A stretch of DNA of 64,000 nucleotides from Treponema sp. (lineage in GTDB: Bacteria > Spirochaetota > Spirochaetia > Treponematales > Treponemataceae), in the NCBI GenBank assembly GCA_017470605.1, contig JAFUYH010000017.1:1-64000 (forward strand), read 5' to 3'. Both the position numbers and the translations under genes were made by a program. How positions within the stretch are numbered: position 1 is the first letter of the stretch; the number at the start of each line of letters is the position of its first letter. The notes beneath the pieces are model-generated. The model was given only the letters and a program-made list of their open reading frames with translations. It did not search any database and was not told the origin of the DNA. This document shows, piece after piece, positions 1-7,058 of this stretch.

Positions 1-85
1 TTGCAAGCAAAAATCCTCGGATTTCTTCTATGGCAGTCGCCAAAAATCTCAAAGCCTTTTCAGCCTCGGTTTCACTGCCATCCAT
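1..85 (-). CDS. possible 5' end of a truncated ORF at the left edge
   Basis: On the minus strand an ATG at 85 opens a 28-codon frame (begins MDGSETEAEKALRFL) that stays open to the window edge. An in-frame TAA lies three codons upstream. The peptide is amphipathic and Glu/Ala-rich. There is no clear Shine-Dalgarno sequence and the family is unknown. It may be the start of a gene lying outside the window or a chance ORF. Confidence 0.25.
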   Translation of the reverse strand, partial: MDGSETEAEKALRFLATAIEEIRGFLLA

Positions 86-103
86 CAGATTTTACAGAGC
101 TCT

Positions 104-157
104 GCATTATAATGCGTCTGTCCTGTAAAAAGTGCGGGAATTAATGCGTTTGTCATG
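104..157. repeat. small dispersed repeat with GCATTATAATGC palindrome
   Basis: GCATTATAATGCGTCTG (104-120) recurs at 8754-8770 as GCATTATAATACGTTTG, 15 of 17 identical. A second local partial copy, AATGCGTTTGTCATG, is at 143-157. The repeats lie in non-coding spacer and look like degenerate copies of a short palindromic family. Confidence 0.45.
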
Positions 158-177
158 AAAAAAAAATCTGATTCTTC

Positions 178-206
178 TTGACAATATTTTTGTGAAACTG
201 TATAAA
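178..206 (+). promoter_or_regulatory. sigma70-type promoter of glnN
   Basis: A perfect -35 box TTGACA (178-183), a 17-bp spacer and TATAAA (201-206) predict a start of transcription near 212-214. It is one of the best consensus promoters in the window. The leader it produces runs straight into two terminator-like hairpins before glnN. Confidence 0.75.
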
Positions 207-221
207 CTAAGCATCAACGAC

Positions 222-265
222 AAAGAGGTCGCAGAAATGATATTTCTGCGACCTCTTTTTTTTAT
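222..265 (+). terminator. intrinsic terminator / attenuator hairpin in the glnN leader
   Basis: A perfect 16-bp stem (222-237 with 243-258) with a tiny loop runs straight into a T tract. It begins only about 10 nt after the predicted transcription start, so it sits between promoter and gene. There it would act as an attenuator unless read-through is controlled. Alternatively the promoter and hairpin define a very short RNA. Confidence 0.7.
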
Positions 266-268
266 GGC

Positions 269-330
269 AAAGGCGCCGGATTTGCTTCCGCATGGGGTAT
301 GCGGGGGACCTAATCCGGTGCCTTTTGTTT
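269..330 (+). terminator. second leader hairpin before glnN
   Basis: A 14-bp outer stem (269-282 with 312-325, one G-T pair) encloses an inner hairpin CCGCAT/ATGCGG (288-293/299-304). It is followed by TTTTGTTTTT. It could be a second terminator or an alternative leader fold. It ends about 15 nt before the glnN ribosome binding site. Confidence 0.55.
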
Positions 331-355
331 TTAATAGGAATCATAGGAGAAAAAA

Positions 356-2467
356 ATGGACGAGGTAACACCAATTTTTGGCGAAAATGTTTTTAATGAA
401 ACGGTCATGAAGGCACGGCTGCCTAAGGAAACTTACAAACAGCTGATGAAGACCATAGCGGACGGAGAAAAACTGGACTCTTCGGTTGCAACTGTGGTGG
501 CAAATGCGATGAAAGACTGGGCGATAGAAAAGGGGGCAACTCATTTTACCCATTGGTTCCAGCCGCTCACAGGAATTACTGCCGAAAAGCACGACAGCTT
601 TATTACTCCAACCAGCGACGGAAAAGTTATCATGGAATTTTCGGGCAAGGAGCTGGTGCAGGGTGAGCCTGATGCATCAAGTTTCCCGAGCGGAGGAATC
701 CGTGCGACTTTTGAGGCCCGCGGTTACACAGCCTGGGATCCGACAAGCTACGCTTTTATTAAAGACGGCACTCTCTGTATTCCTACAGCCTTCTGTTCTT
801 ATACCGGCGAGGCTCTTGATAAAAAGACTCCGCTCCTGCGTTCCATGCAGGCAATCAGCAAGCAGGCTGTTCGCGTTTTGAAACTGTTTGAAGGCAACGA
901 AGGTGTGACCAGCGTAAAAACTACAGTCGGCCCTGAACAGGAATATTTCTTAGTTGATAAAAGCGTTTATGATAAGCGCGAAGACCTCATATATACAGGA
1001 CGAACTTTGTACGGTGCCAAGGCTCCAAAAGGTCAGGAACTTGAAGATCACTATTTTGGAATGATTAAACCACGCGTTCAGGACTTTATGAAGGATTTGA
1101 ACCGCGAACTCTGGAAACTTGGTATCCTTGCAAAGACTGAACACAATGAGGTTGCTCCAGCCCAGCATGAGCTTGCCCCGATTTTTACAACTACAAACCT
1201 TGCCTGCGACCACAACCAGCTTACCATGGAAATGATGCGCAAGGTTGCTGCCCGCCACGGAATGGTCTGCCTGCTTCACGAAAAGCCTTTTGCAGGAGTG
1301 AACGGAAGCGGCAAGCACAATAACTGGTCTATTTCTACCAACACCGGCAAGAATCTGCTTGACCCGGGTGCCACTCCAGACCAGAATGCCCAGTTCCTTT
1401 TGTTCCTCTGTGCGGTTATCAAGGCTGTTGATGAATATCAGGATCTGCTTCGTATTTCTGTTGCCTCGGCCGGTAACGATCACCGCCTTGGAGCTAACGA
1501 GGCGCCTCCTGCAATCATTTCCATCTTCCTTGGTGATGAACTTTCGGAAATTCTGGACAGCATAGAGCAGGGCAAGCCTTACGGAAAGCACGAAAAGGAA
1601 AAGATGAAGATTGGCGTTACTGTTCTTCCTGAATTCAACAAGGATACGACAGACCGCAACCGTACATCTCCTTTTGCCTTTACAGGAAACAAGTTTGAGT
1701 TCCGTATGCTTGGCTCTAACGAATCTATTGCCTGTGCCAACGTTTTCTTAAATACTGTTGTTGCAGAAGAACTGAGTCAGTTTGCAGACCAGCTGGAAGG
1801 TGCAAAGGATTTTAAGGGCGAACTTCACGAGCTGATTTTGAAGACCATCAAGGAGCACAAGAGGATTATCTTTAACGGCAACGGATATGATGATTCATGG
1901 GTTCGCGAGGCTGAAAAGAGAGGGCTTTATAACCTCAAGTCTACACCGGAAGCCCTGCCTCATATCCTCGACGAAAAGAATGTGAAGGTTTTTGAAAAGT
2001 TTGGTGTTTACAGCAAGGTTGAGCTTGAAAGCCGCTTTGAGATACACAACGAAAACTATTCAAAAATCATCAATATTGAAGCTGAAACCATGCTTGAAAT
2101 GGCAAAGAAGGATATTCTTCCTGCTGCAAGCAAGTATGCAAATAAACTTGCAGAAACTATCGGTCTTAAAAAGGCTGCCCTTGGTGAAGCGGGTTGTGAC
2201 ACAAGTTATGAAAGTTCAATGCTGAAAAAGGTAAGCAGTCTTACAAGCTGCATTTTCAGTAAGACGGAAAAACTTGAAGGCGAGGTGAGTGAGGCAAAGA
2301 AGATTGCAGAGGGCGGAGATTCCAGCAAGACTGCCTTCTTCTTCCGCGAGCACGTTTTTGCGGCCATGAACGAGCTTCGTGCCTGTGCCGATGAGCTTGA
2401 AGTGATTACACCAAAAGAACTCTGGCCATTCCCAAGTTACGGGGATCTGCTGTTTAGCGTTCGGTAG
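356..2467 (+). CDS. glnN: type III glutamine synthetase
   Basis: This enzyme makes glutamine from glutamate, ammonium and ATP in the cytoplasm. The 703-aa length fits the large GSIII (GlnN) family rather than the roughly 450-aa GSI. Visible family signatures include the [15 protein letters not shown] segment near residue 310, and [16 protein letters not shown] near 440, the substrate- and metal-binding core. The AGGAG ribosome site (345-349) is well spaced from the ATG at 356. The gene is preceded by a consensus promoter and two leader hairpins, and followed by an Amt-PII fusion gene, so this is an ammonium uptake and assimilation pair. The identification is firm; control by the leader is inferred. 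Confidence 0.95.
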   Translation: MDEVTPIFGENVFNETVMKARLPKETYKQLMKTIADGEKLDSSVATVVANAMKDWAIEKGATHFTHWFQPLTGITAEKHDSFITPTSDGKVIMEFSGKELVQGEPDASSFPSGGIRATFEARGYTAWDPTSYAFIKDGTLCIPTAFCSYTGEALDKKTPLLRSMQAISKQAVRVLKLFEGNEGVTSVKTTVGPEQEYFLVDKSVYDKREDLIYTGRTLYGAKAPKGQELEDHYFGMIKPRVQDFMKDLNRELWKLGILAKTEHNEVAPAQHELAPIFTTTNLACDHNQLTMEMMRKVAARHGMVCLLHEKPFAGVNGSGKHNNWSISTNTGKNLLDPGATPDQNAQFLLFLCAVIKAVDEYQDLLRISVASAGNDHRLGANEAPPAIISIFLGDELSEILDSIEQGKPYGKHEKEKMKIGVTVLPEFNKDTTDRNRTSPFAFTGNKFEFRMLGSNESIACANVFLNTVVAEELSQFADQLEGAKDFKGELHELILKTIKEHKRIIFNGNGYDDSWVREAEKRGLYNLKSTPEALPHILDEKNVKVFEKFGVYSKVELESRFEIHNENYSKIINIEAETMLEMAKKDILPAASKYANKLAETIGLKKAALGEAGCDTSYESSMLKKVSSLTSCIFSKTEKLEGEVSEAKKIAEGGDSSKTAFFFREHVFAAMNELRACADELEVITPKELWPFPSYGDLLFSVR

Positions 2468-2472
2468 AAAGA

Positions 2473-2500
2473 GATTGTCGGGTCAAGCCCGACAATGACA
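2473..2500 (+). repeat. palindromic REP-like element (TCAAG-loop family)
   Basis: Arms TTGTCGGG (2475-2482) and CCCGACAA (2488-2495) flank a TCAAG loop and are followed by TGACA. The same layout (8-bp arms, TCAAG loop, TGACA tail) occurs at 6848-6873, and degraded forms near 58085 and 8716. It has no T tract, so it is better read as a dispersed repeat than a terminator. Confidence 0.6.
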
Positions 2501-2534
2501 CAGACATTTGAATATTATATCAAAAATGGCAACG

Positions 2535-2584
2535 AAGCCGTAGGAAATTACTTGTATGAGTAATAATTCTACGGCTTTTTTTTT
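2535..2584 (+). terminator. terminator between glnN and amt
   Basis: Stem AAGCCGTAG (2535-2543) pairs with CTACGGCTT (2569-2577) and is followed by a T run. An inner 6-bp stem ATTACT/AGTAAT closes a 6-nt loop. It could end glnN transcription or attenuate amt, whose start is 40 nt downstream. Confidence 0.65.
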
Positions 2585-2624
2585 GTAATTAGGGATATTC
2601 TCATGCCCGAAAAGGAGAATTATT

Positions 2625-4298
2625 ATGAGTGAAGTTTGGAGCGTATGGTTCCTGATTGGTGCTGCCCTTGTATTCTTTATGCAGTGCGGCTTTGCAATGG
2701 TTGAAACAGGATTTACGAGGGCGAAGAATGCGGGAAACATCATCATGAAAAACCTGATGGATTTCTGTATCGGAACTCCTATGTTTATGCTGCTCGGATT
2801 CGGATTGATGATGAGTGAGAATTATTTCTTTGGTCTGATTGGAAAACCAAATCTGCAGCTTTTTACAAACTTTGCAGAAGGAGACTGGTCTAGCTTTGTA
2901 TTCAACCTGGTATTCTGCGCAACTGCTGCAACAATCGTTTCTGGATCTATGGCTGAGCGCACAAAGTTCTCTGCTTACTGTATCTATTCGGCAGTTATCA
3001 GCGCAGTAGTTTACCCGATTGAAGCAGGCTGGGTCTGGAACCCACAGGGCTGGCTGGTACAGCTTGGATTCGTAGACTTTGCCGGAGGTGCTGCAATTCA
3101 CTCGGTTGGCGGAACGGCCGCTCTGATTGGTGCAATCTTCCTTGGTCCACGTATCGGAAAGTATGATTACGACAAGGACGGTCGTGTTACAAAAGTACAC
3201 GCAATTCCAGGTCACTCGCTCACTCTTGGTGCCCTCGGAACCTTTATCCTCTGGTTCGGATGGTACGGCTTCAACGGTGCCGCTTGTACACAGCTTCTTG
3301 GAGTAGGCGGACTTGCTGCAGTTTTCACAACAACAACAATTGCTCCGGCAGTTGCTGCAGTAACTACAATGATTTTTACCTGGGTAAAGAACGGAAAGCC
3401 TGATGTTTCAATGACACTCAACGCTTCACTTGCCGGTCTTGTTGCAATAACACCAACTTGTGCTACAGTAGATGCACTGGGTGCTAGCATTATCGGTATT
3501 GTTGCCGGAATTATTGTTGTGCTTGTTGTTGAACTTCTCGACCTTAAGCTCCACATTGATGACCCGGTTGGTGCTGTGGCAGTTCACCTTGCAAATGGAA
3601 TCTGGGGTACTTTGTCAGACGGACTTTTCAACGTAGAAAACGGTGTATTCTACGGTGGCGGCTTTAAGCACCTTGGAGTTCAGTGCCTTGGTGAAGTTTC
3701 CATTCTTGCCTGGACAACAGTCTGCATGCTCATTACTTTCACACTGATTAAAAAGCTTCATGGACTTAGAGCAAGCCGCGAAGAAGAAATTGTCGGACTT
3801 GATAAGCTGGAGCATGGAATCGATTCAAGTTACGCAGACTTTATCATGGCTCCACAGGTACTCGGCGGAGACAGCCCAGCAGCAGCTGGCGAAAGCGTTC
3901 CAGTAGAAAAGGCTGTTCCGGTTGCAAAGGCAACAGCCCGCCCTGACGCAAAATTCCACATGGTAACAATAATCACCCGTCAGAGCAAGTTCGACGAGCT
4001 TAAGTCAGCCATGAACGATATCAACGTTACCGGTATGACAGTAACTAACGTACTTGGTTGCGGCCAGCAACACGGAAATACCCAAAAGTACCGCGGTGTT
4101 GAAATGGATATGACCCTTCTGCCAAAAATCAAGGTTGATATCGTGGTCAGCGAAGTTCCAGTAGACCTGGTTGTTACAGCTGCCAAGGAAGTTCTTTACA
4201 CAGGAAACATCGGCGATGGAAAGATTTTTGTTTACGATGTAGAAAACGTAGTAAAAGTTCGTACTGGTGAAGAAGGTTACGAGGCCTTGCAGGATTAG
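2625..4298 (+). CDS. amt: ammonium transporter fused to a C-terminal PII (GlnB/GlnK-like) domain
   Basis: Residues 1 to about 410 form an Amt/MEP/Rh channel with many membrane segments. The twin histidines fall at H159 (IHSVGG) and H321 (VHLANGIWG). An Ala/Pro/Val-rich linker leads into a complete PII domain at about 443-557. That domain has the T-loop YRG (Y489), the B-loop TGNIGDGKIFV and the C-loop RTGE. The usual uridylylated Tyr51 of PII is Met494 here, so regulation by GlnD-type uridylylation is unlikely; direct effector binding (ATP/ADP, 2-oxoglutarate) is more plausible. Normally a separate GlnK plugs AmtB, whereas here the regulator is covalently attached. The ribosome site AAGGAG lies just upstream of the ATG. 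glnN is adjacent. Confidence 0.93.
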   Translation: MSEVWSVWFLIGAALVFFMQCGFAMVETGFTRAKNAGNIIMKNLMDFCIGTPMFMLLGFGLMMSENYFFGLIGKPNLQLFTNFAEGDWSSFVFNLVFCATAATIVSGSMAERTKFSAYCIYSAVISAVVYPIEAGWVWNPQGWLVQLGFVDFAGGAAIHSVGGTAALIGAIFLGPRIGKYDYDKDGRVTKVHAIPGHSLTLGALGTFILWFGWYGFNGAACTQLLGVGGLAAVFTTTTIAPAVAAVTTMIFTWVKNGKPDVSMTLNASLAGLVAITPTCATVDALGASIIGIVAGIIVVLVVELLDLKLHIDDPVGAVAVHLANGIWGTLSDGLFNVENGVFYGGGFKHLGVQCLGEVSILAWTTVCMLITFTLIKKLHGLRASREEEIVGLDKLEHGIDSSYADFIMAPQVLGGDSPAAAGESVPVEKAVPVAKATARPDAKFHMVTIITRQSKFDELKSAMNDINVTGMTVTNVLGCGQQHGNTQKYRGVEMDMTLLPKIKVDIVVSEVPVDLVVTAAKEVLYTGNIGDGKIFVYDVENVVKVRTGEEGYEALQD

Positions 4299-4322
4299 TT
4301 CAAAATGTATAATTAAAATATG

Positions 4323-4392
4323 AGGCAGTACACTAAGTAACACAGTTTATTACGTTAAATGAAAATAACAGTTTAAAATTTTTGTACTGCCT
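4323..4392. repeat. 10-bp inverted repeat in the amt/XRE convergent spacer
   Basis: AGGCAGTACA (4323-4332) and TGTACTGCCT (4383-4392) are perfect inverted copies separated by a 50-nt AT-rich loop. They lie between convergent genes. The structure may serve as a bidirectional terminator, though it lacks strong flanking T tracts. Confidence 0.4.
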
Positions 4393-4456
4393 TATTTTAT
4401 TAAAAGGAATATTGAATAAATAATAAAAAAATTTTTAAAGAGAAAAAATAAGTCTC

Positions 4457-4732
4457 TTAGTCTTCCTCAATTTCCTTCATAGAGTCAGCAATTTTTTCAA
4501 GAAGTTTTTTATCATGTTTTGTCAAATGTACAAAAGTCTGAATGAAATCATCTGTTTCTTTATCAGTAGCAACAGTTCTTTTTCCAGTAACAAGATATTC
4601 AACAGAAACGCCTAGCGTTTTAGCAATTTTTACGGCTGTCTCAACGTTCGGAAGATAACCACGTGCATCAATATAAGAAAGCAAAGTATTCCCGCTTATC
4701 CCTGCCGCTGCTGCAAGTTCTTTTACAGACAT
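4457..4732 (-). CDS. XRE-family HTH regulator with apparently frameshifted N-terminus
   Basis: A 91-aa frame holds most of an HTH_3 domain, from VKELAAAAGISGNTLLSYI to VSVEYLVTG, plus a charged C-terminal helix. The first usable in-frame start is 4732, but upstream in-frame codons (4735-4780) read YKEFKERLREEIEYKG, the expected first HTH helix. No ATG, GTG or TTG precedes it before the TAA at 4789. An out-of-frame ATG at 4785 would be restored by adding one base near 4781. So it is either a sequencing or real frameshift, a decayed gene, or an unusual start. It faces the two CsgG-like genes across a repeat-rich spacer and may regulate them. Confidence 0.7.
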   Translation of the reverse strand: MSVKELAAAAGISGNTLLSYIDARGYLPNVETAVKIAKTLGVSVEYLVTGKRTVATDKETDDFIQTFVHLTKHDKKLLEKIADSMKEIEED

Positions 4733-4791
4733 ACCCTTGTATTCAATCTCTTCCCTTAAGCGTTCTTTAAACTCCTTATAAACATTTTAAC

Positions 4792-4880
4792 AGAATTATA
4801 AACAAATCTTATTGAAAACATTAGAATTGTAATGTAGAATTAAAATTACTTTAGAATTATAAAAAAAAAGAACTATAAAA
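4792..4880. promoter_or_regulatory. five direct repeats, candidate operator
   Basis: Imperfect copies of AGAATTATAAA start at 4792, 4823, 4836, 4853 and 4869. They fill the spacer between the divergent XRE gene and the first CsgG-like gene. Clustered direct repeats next to an HTH regulator suggest an autoregulatory operator. The low-complexity AT content makes chance possible. Confidence 0.4.
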
Positions 4881-4915
4881 ATTATGTTTGTAATTCTGAT
4901 AAGGAGGATTTTAAA

Positions 4916-5878
4916 ATGAAGAAAAATAGCAGTATCTTATTTCTGATATTTTTCAGTTTTTCTGTTTTTGCCCAGATGGGAAAAACAGACGACAAGCCAA
5001 ATATTGTTGTGGCTAATTTTAAGGGAAATGGAGTTTCTGCTGAAGATATGAAATTTGTAGAAGAATTATTTATAGCAGAATATCCAAATACAGGAGTTGC
5101 AACAGTGGTTGATAGGGGAAATCTTGATAAGATTATGCAGGAAACTCATTTTCAAGAAGAAGATTGGTCAAATCCTGATAAGGTTGAAACGTTAGGAACA
5201 ATTTTAAATGCACAACAGCTCTTAATCGGACAGTTTCAACGCAGAGAAAAATCTGACAAAATTATTCTTATCATAAAAATTACAGCTATGACTGGCGGTG
5301 GCATAATCGCAAGTGAGACAGCCATATTAAAAGATATTGATGAGCTTTTACAGGAAGGACAGAACTCCGTAAAATCAATTTGTGAGCGTCTGGCAAAAAA
5401 AGCAGGGACAGATAATGTTTCACTTTCTGGCGAAAATAAAGTTAATCAAAAGACTGCATTACTTAAAAATAAAACGGAAGAAAAAGAAACGTTAATAAAC
5501 GAAAAAAAATCACAAAATAATATAAAAAACGGAAATGAAACTTCTGATTTAACAGAAAAAGTCTGGGTAGAAGATCCTGTTCCTGGAGGACATACTTTTG
5601 GAATAGTTTTGACTACAATTTCACTTATTGGTGGATTTGGGGCAGGAATTCCACTGCTTGCTGTTGGTTTGGGTAGCGAAAATCCTAATTTATACGTTCC
5701 TGGAATTATTCTAACAGCAGCAGGAGGAATAATACTTATTCCTTGGGTTGTATTACTTTGTACAACAGAAAATTACGGTCATTATGAAGAGCGTGTTATA
5801 TCTAAAATTGAGAATAATCCGATACTTTCACATCTTGCAATATCTCCGCTTGGTGTGAATCTAACATTTAAGTTATAA
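4916..5878 (+). CDS. CsgG-like exported protein with C-terminal hydrophobic segments
   Basis: The 320-aa protein begins with a signal-like segment ending near FAQ (residue 20). Residues 28-165 resemble the CsgG/curli-assembly-like fold found in many spirochaetal periplasmic proteins, with VVDRGNLDKIMQE followed by a hydrophobic strand region. A Lys/Glu/Asn-rich linker leads to two hydrophobic segments (about 225-280) that may be membrane helices. A strong AAGGAGG ribosome site precedes the ATG. It forms a pair with the next gene, which shares the same N-terminal domain. The exact function is unknown. Confidence 0.65.
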   Translation: MKKNSSILFLIFFSFSVFAQMGKTDDKPNIVVANFKGNGVSAEDMKFVEELFIAEYPNTGVATVVDRGNLDKIMQETHFQEEDWSNPDKVETLGTILNAQQLLIGQFQRREKSDKIILIIKITAMTGGGIIASETAILKDIDELLQEGQNSVKSICERLAKKAGTDNVSLSGENKVNQKTALLKNKTEEKETLINEKKSQNNIKNGNETSDLTEKVWVEDPVPGGHTFGIVLTTISLIGGFGAGIPLLAVGLGSENPNLYVPGIILTAAGGIILIPWVVLLCTTENYGHYEERVISKIENNPILSHLAISPLGVNLTFKL

Positions 5879-5923
5879 AAAGTCCGTTATTAACGGAATA
5901 ATAAATTTTAAAGGAGTGTTGAA

Positions 5924-6727
5924 ATGAAAAAACTAATTTTATCAACATTTATTACTTTTGTTGCGGCATTGTATTTGAATGCTCAGACAATAGCAGTTCT
6001 TGGATTTGAAGCAGACAGCTTCAATTTAGAAAGCAGAAAAGGAACGATGTCTAATCTTCTTACTGATGAACTTGTAGGTATTGATAATATAACAGTTCTA
6101 GAAAGAAGTCAGATTGATAAAGTTCTTGAAGAAATGGATTTTCAGGTAAGTGGCTATACGGATGCAAAAACTGCAAAGACTATCGGAAGTATGATTAATG
6201 CAGACTGTATCATTACGGGAAGTGTTGCTATGTTCGGTGATAAAATGACCGTTACTGCAAGAACTATTGAAGTTGAGACAGCTAAAATCATCAGTTCTGC
6301 AAAAATGACATGTTCTACTTGGAGTGATTTTAACAGACAGCTTCCCCAATTTGCAGAAGATTGCGTAAAGAAAATGCCTGTTCCAAATCGATTTTCCGGG
6401 GTATGGCAGGGAAGTATGACGAATGATTTTCTTGATGATTATTATGAAATAACTTTTACAAAAAATAACAGATGTCAGATTATTCTTTCCACAACCGATG
6501 AATTTGGCGATATTACCGAACTTACAGGCACAGGCTCATATTCTTATACAAAAGACATTCTGAGAATTAATGCAAGACTTGCAACTGAATTAGGAGTTTC
6601 AAGAAAGATAAACTGGCTTAGTTCATATCATTTTTCAGATGACTATTCCAGTTTCACAATTCTTGTAAAACCAGATAAGGGTAGTCAAGAAAATGTTGCT
6701 TTTGCAAAAATTGGTGACGCAGAATAA
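5924..6727 (+). CDS. CsgG-like exported protein with C-terminal beta-rich domain
   Basis: The 267-aa protein has a signal peptide ending near LNAQ (residue 21). A CsgG-like domain follows, with TIAVLGFEAD, VLERSQIDKVLEEMDFQ and ADCIITGSV, related in layout to the upstream gene. From about residue 155 a separate beta-rich region starts at FSGVWQGSM and ends FTILVKPD, of the lipocalin-like kind that often senses or binds small ligands. A 45-nt gap and an AAGGAG ribosome site suggest co-transcription with 4916-5878. The function is not known. Confidence 0.65.
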   Translation: MKKLILSTFITFVAALYLNAQTIAVLGFEADSFNLESRKGTMSNLLTDELVGIDNITVLERSQIDKVLEEMDFQVSGYTDAKTAKTIGSMINADCIITGSVAMFGDKMTVTARTIEVETAKIISSAKMTCSTWSDFNRQLPQFAEDCVKKMPVPNRFSGVWQGSMTNDFLDDYYEITFTKNNRCQIILSTTDEFGDITELTGTGSYSYTKDILRINARLATELGVSRKINWLSSYHFSDDYSSFTILVKPDKGSQENVAFAKIGDAE

Positions 6728-6766
6728 CTAAAGAGTTGAAAAATCATAATATTTTTTATAATTATG

Positions 6767-6895
6767 GGGATGTCTAATAAGTTTAATTTATGTCATTTTC
6801 GGGCTCGACTCAAAAATCTATTTATTTATAATATAAGCATTTATAGATTGCCGTATCAAGTACGGCAATGACATTTCAAACTTATTAGTCAATCC
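6767..6895. repeat. MITE-like element with about 28-bp imperfect terminal inverted repeats
   Basis: The left arm (6767-6797) and right arm (6868-6895) are inverted near-copies: both contain CTAATAAGTTT near the outer part and ATGTCATT or its equivalent inside. Between them is AT-rich DNA plus a perfect hairpin at 6847-6869 of the TCAAG-loop repeat family. There is no ORF. The structure resembles a small non-autonomous element or nested palindromic repeats. The remaining parts of the 6728-7058 spacer show only the promoter listed below. Confidence 0.5.
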
Positions 6896-7004
6896 CTTTT
6901 CTCTTGTGCCCTGCACAAGCTCACCCTTCCAATCCCTAGCCCGGCGCCGCAGGTTATTATAATTTAATTATACTGAATAATTTTAATATTTATAAATTTT
7001 TCCC

Positions 7005-7033
7005 TTGAATAATCCCGTAATATTCTATATTAT
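7005..7033 (+). promoter_or_regulatory. predicted promoter of the acyl-CoA synthetase gene
   Basis: TTGAAT (7005-7010), a 17-bp spacer and TATTAT (7028-7033) precede the start codon by 25 nt. The match is moderate in a very AT-rich region. Confidence 0.4.
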
Positions 7034-7058
7034 CTATATAAAATATTAGGAGTATTGC

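Noticed and set aside
222..330. ANTAR-type antitermination hairpins in the glnN leader
   Set aside because: The inner loops are 3 and 5 nt and lack the A1/G4 hexaloop pattern, so this known mechanism is not supported.
950..1591. 213-codon minus-strand ORF inside glnN
   Set aside because: It is antisense to conserved glutamine synthetase motifs, with no start signals and no family resemblance.
2535..2584. ANTAR hairpin before amt
   Set aside because: A 6-bp stem with 6-nt loop is present, but the loop TGTATG lacks A1 and G4.
2601..3215. 204-codon minus-strand ORF inside amt
   Set aside because: It lies antisense to a clear Amt domain, has no ribosome site, and reads as Cys/Arg-rich shadow sequence.
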